Source: Leishmania donovani
Lineage: Eukaryota > Euglenozoa > Kinetoplastea > Trypanosomatida > Trypanosomatidae
NCBI RefSeq assembly: GCF_000227135.1
Contig: NC_018248.1
Span: forward strand, 219,670-283,669
DNA length: 64,000 nt
Direction: 5' to 3'
The first letter of the stretch is position 1; each line of letters begins with the position of its first letter. Shown one piece after another: positions 61,513 through 64,000 of the stretch. The notes beneath the pieces are model-generated. The model was not told the origin of the DNA. It worked only from the letters and a program-made list of their open reading frames with translations, and did no database searches. The translations under genes were made by a program, and so were the position numbers.

Positions 61513-64000
61513 ATGATCACATCCCTTTGCCCGCCTTCTGCCCCGTCATTTCTCATGGAGCCCAACAAGGCATCCAGTGCGCGCGGCCACTACGTGCGCC
61601 TTGGCAAGAACGCGGATGTGATCTACAACGAGGCCGATGTCATTGGCCGCGGTCAGTTCGGTATTGTGTACCGCGGTCTCATTCCCGCCTCCGGCACTGT
61701 CGTCGCCGTCAAGCTGCTGCAGAATGTCCCCATGGTGTTCACTCCAACCTCGGAGCATGCAAGTCAGCACTCGCGCCATGCCGACCGGCACGAGGGTAAG
61801 GGCAGTCATCCTGCTGCACTGTCCTCTGCGGGGCCGTCTTCCTCGTCGTTCGCCCCGCCATCCAAACCAAGGTCTCCAGGCTGCCCGTCGGAGCTGGCGA
61901 TTCTGTACGACGTGCGCGCCGACAACTGCCCCAACATCGTGCACGTCATTTCCACGTGGAACAAGGTGCTGAAGCCCCCACGTAACGAGGCAAGCGGCGC
62001 GGCGGGCGCCGCGGCGCGGCTTGTATCGTCGTCCTCCTCCTGCGAGAGTCGACCCTCTCGCATCTTTGTCATGGTGACAGAGTACTGCGAGGGTGGCGAT
62101 CTACAGCAGTTCATGAAGGCCCGCGGTGGTGCCCTGCCCGCCCACGTTGCTCGCTCCTTCACTTACCAGCTCTGCAACGCCTTGCTGACACTGAAGCGGC
62201 GCCGCATCGTGCACCGAGATGTCAAGCCCGCGAACTTGCTTCTGACCTCCGCCGACTGCGAGGTGGCGACGCTAAAGCTGGCAGATTTTGGGATGGCCAA
62301 GGCTGCGCCGGCACCAGAGAGCCACAAGGCAGGCCCCGCCAGCGCCAGTGGTGGCAAGGACACCGGTCGCGAGGCGCGTAACGAGGAGGACGAGCCGGCC
62401 GATGCCTTCTCCCCGCTGTTCCACTCGGAGATGGGGACACCGATGTACATGTCCCCGGAGCGGCTCGCCCTGCAGCCGTACGGCTACAAAGCTGACGTAT
62501 ACTCTGCCGGCATGGTGCTGCTGGAGATGATGCGTGGATCGTGTGTGCAGGTCAAATGGGAGTCGCAGCTGCGCTCGGAGGTGCCGCGGACAATCTGGCG
62601 GGAGCTCCGGCAATACCCACCGGACGAAGTGCCCGCGTGGCTCGATCTCGTGCAGCGGATGACCGCGGCGGATCCAGCTCAACGGTACTCGGTAGAGGAT
62701 GTGCTGCGGCACTCATGGTTTCACGCGAAGGTGGGGCCGCCGCTGCCGCCACTGACGTTCCCACTGCCGGAGACATCAGAGGGCGGCGCTGAGCGACAAC
62801 CGCAAGAGACTCGACTACAGGCGGCTGCAACGCCTGCCGCTGGTTGCACCGGTAGTGGCAGCCAGTCGACCGCGCACGCAGGTGCGGACTCTCTCACCGC
62901 AGCTGCTGTTGGTGCTCCTGGCGCTGGAGGTGACGAGATGGCTCCCAGGGCACCACACCGCCACAACGACCCAACTGTGGGTGCCGGAGGAAAGGGCACC
63001 TCGGTTCCTGAGCCGTCGGTGTCTTCGTCCTCCGACGACGGCGAGGCGGGCGAGGGCACACAGCAAGCGATCAAGGTGGCTGCTCCGTCAAACAAGCACC
63101 GCAACTCTCGCCTAGCGGAGCCTTCAAAGTGGATGGTACTGGGTGTTTGCGCGGAGGTGGACGCCGTCCACAATGTCGCCAACGGTGCCTACACCGGGCC
63201 ACCAAAGCCGGCACTCGGTGCTCAGGGCGCGTCGCCGGTAACGACCACCGTGTCAAGTGCGGTGACGGCTGAGGCGTTTTCATTGCCACCTGGGTGCGGC
63301 CCGCACATTATCACTAACGCTGTGCGCTCCTTTGTGGATGTGGTGTACCTTTACGTGCTCCAGGACGAGCTGGACGCGGCACGTGGTCTGACGCTGGTGT
63401 CCTACCTGATGGAGCTGATGCAGAACGGGTACGCGGCATATCTAAAGTGCCTCGAGTACCTTGGCTGCAGTTGGCGCCACACAGCAGCGATGAACAGCTG
63501 CACTCTCGGCGGGCACCGGCTCGTGGTGCGTGAGGTAAACGCGCTCTACGGCGTGTGGCGGCAGCTGATGGCACGCCTGCATGGCGCACAGGCAGCCTAC
63601 ACGGCACGGCTTCCATCGCGCATTTTGGACAGCGCCGCGGCGTGGCGACAGCGGGTGCTGGGAGCGTCGGCCACTACTGGCGACGAGGCAGCGGGGGCCG
63701 ACGAAGACGAGGGGGCACCGGCGGCGTTGTCCGTGGAGGAGCCGAGGGACGTGGACGTGAGCGAAGCCTCAACGTCGTCGGAGGGTGACATGATGATGTC
63801 CGCACTCCCCAGTGTCACATCCATTTCCAATGTTGTGGCAGATACGGAGGCGGCGGAGGGGGCAAGAGTGCCACTGCTCGCTGCTCCTCCTGCGCCGCGG
63901 ATTGCGGAGAAATTGCGCGTTTCTTCCGTCTTCGCACGCGCGGAGCAGCTCATCTTTGAAAAGGCAGTGGAGTGCGTTCAGTCAGAGGCGCTGTCCATGC
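61513..64000 (+). CDS. Serine/threonine protein kinase, ULK/ATG1-like, partial at right edge
   Basis: At least 829 codons; the frame is still open at the end of the window. The N-terminal kinase domain has a glycine loop GRGQFG (45-50), VAVK with Lys67, HRDVKPANLL with Asp near 236, DFG near 258, and GTPMYMSPE near 308, so it should be active. The HRDVKPANLL and GTPMYMSPE forms, and the ADVYSAGMVLLEMM stretch, suggest the ULK/ATG1 group, which starts autophagy in other eukaryotes; this is an inference. Two large inserts are seen, between Lys67 and the alpha-C Glu (about 60 residues, Ser/Pro-rich) and between DFG and GTP (about 50). The C-terminal part has long Ser/Ala/Glu-rich linkers and a helical block (FVDVVYLYVLQDELDAARG). 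Splicing at TTTTAG near 61454 makes ATG 61513 the first; an in-frame ATG at 61555 is the alternative. Confidence 0.88.
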   Translation, partial: MITSLCPPSAPSFLMEPNKASSARGHYVRLGKNADVIYNEADVIGRGQFGIVYRGLIPASGTVVAVKLLQNVPMVFTPTSEHASQHSRHADRHEGKGSHPAALSSAGPSSSSFAPPSKPRSPGCPSELAILYDVRADNCPNIVHVISTWNKVLKPPRNEASGAAGAAARLVSSSSSCESRPSRIFVMVTEYCEGGDLQQFMKARGGALPAHVARSFTYQLCNALLTLKRRRIVHRDVKPANLLLTSADCEVATLKLADFGMAKAAPAPESHKAGPASASGGKDTGREARNEEDEPADAFSPLFHSEMGTPMYMSPERLALQPYGYKADVYSAGMVLLEMMRGSCVQVKWESQLRSEVPRTIWRELRQYPPDEVPAWLDLVQRMTAADPAQRYSVEDVLRHSWFHAKVGPPLPPLTFPLPETSEGGAERQPQETRLQAAATPAAGCTGSGSQSTAHAGADSLTAAAVGAPGAGGDEMAPRAPHRHNDPTVGAGGKGTSVPEPSVSSSSDDGEAGEGTQQAIKVAAPSNKHRNSRLAEPSKWMVLGVCAEVDAVHNVANGAYTGPPKPALGAQGASPVTTTVSSAVTAEAFSLPPGCGPHIITNAVRSFVDVVYLYVLQDELDAARGLTLVSYLMELMQNGYAAYLKCLEYLGCSWRHTAAMNSCTLGGHRLVVREVNALYGVWRQLMARLHGAQAAYTARLPSRILDSAAAWRQRVLGASATTGDEAAGADEDEGAPAALSVEEPRDVDVSEASTSSEGDMMMSALPSVTSISNVVADTEAAEGARVPLLAAPPAPRIAEKLRVSSVFARAEQLIFEKAVECVQSEALSM

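Overview
The window looks like a nuclear chromosome segment from a trypanosomatid protozoan of the Leishmania group. The genes have no visible introns, they sit in long same-strand runs, and they are separated by long pyrimidine-rich intergenic regions that carry AG trans-splice acceptors. The product set is typical of kinetoplastids (MKT1-like protein, CCCH RNA-binding protein, NOT1, an appended-domain MetRS). Seven copies of a GC-rich repeat of about 550 bp resemble the Leishmania SIDER degenerate retroposons. The species is not determined here.

Layout. A short minus-strand unit lies at the left: a mitochondrial-type membrane protein (2058-2990) and a candidate small membrane protein (3259-3465). 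It is followed by a gene-free divergent strand-switch region of about 7 kb (3466-10391), the expected place for RNA polymerase II initiation in both directions. This region is strikingly symmetric. A CA-rich tract (GT-rich on the minus strand), a minus-strand SIDER-like copy, a 3.2 kb block of odd, homopolymer-rich sequence, a plus-strand SIDER-like copy and a GT-rich tract follow one another. From 10392 to the right edge every recognised gene is on the plus strand. In order they are: a protein like bacterial leucyl/phenylalanyl-tRNA-protein transferase; ribosomal protein eL36; a Mic10-type MICOS subunit; mitochondrial ATP synthase subunit c (split by an assembly gap of 998 N); an unrecognised 722-aa protein; proteasome lid subunit RPN5; a CCCH zinc-finger protein; a 1092-aa protein with a TEDC1-like stretch; a Rab21-like GTPase; a frameshifted PfkB-family sugar kinase pseudogene; NOT1; methionyl-tRNA synthetase; a candidate 84-aa gene; an MKT1-like protein; and a ULK/ATG1-like protein kinase that runs off the right edge.

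Functional themes. The genes are not an operon in the bacterial sense; trypanosomatid transcription units mix unrelated functions. Still, several products act on mRNA fate or protein turnover (NOT1, MKT1-like, CCCH protein, MetRS, eL36, RPN5, Aat-like) and three are mitochondrial (Mic10, ATP synthase c, the 2058-2990 protein). Because genes in such units are controlled after transcription, the long 3' UTRs with SIDER-like insertions are the likely regulatory DNA.

Limits. Everything is read by eye without database searches. Start codons were chosen from the first suitable ATG after a plausible splice acceptor. Intergenic sequence was checked only for long ORFs, repeats and obvious RNA motifs.
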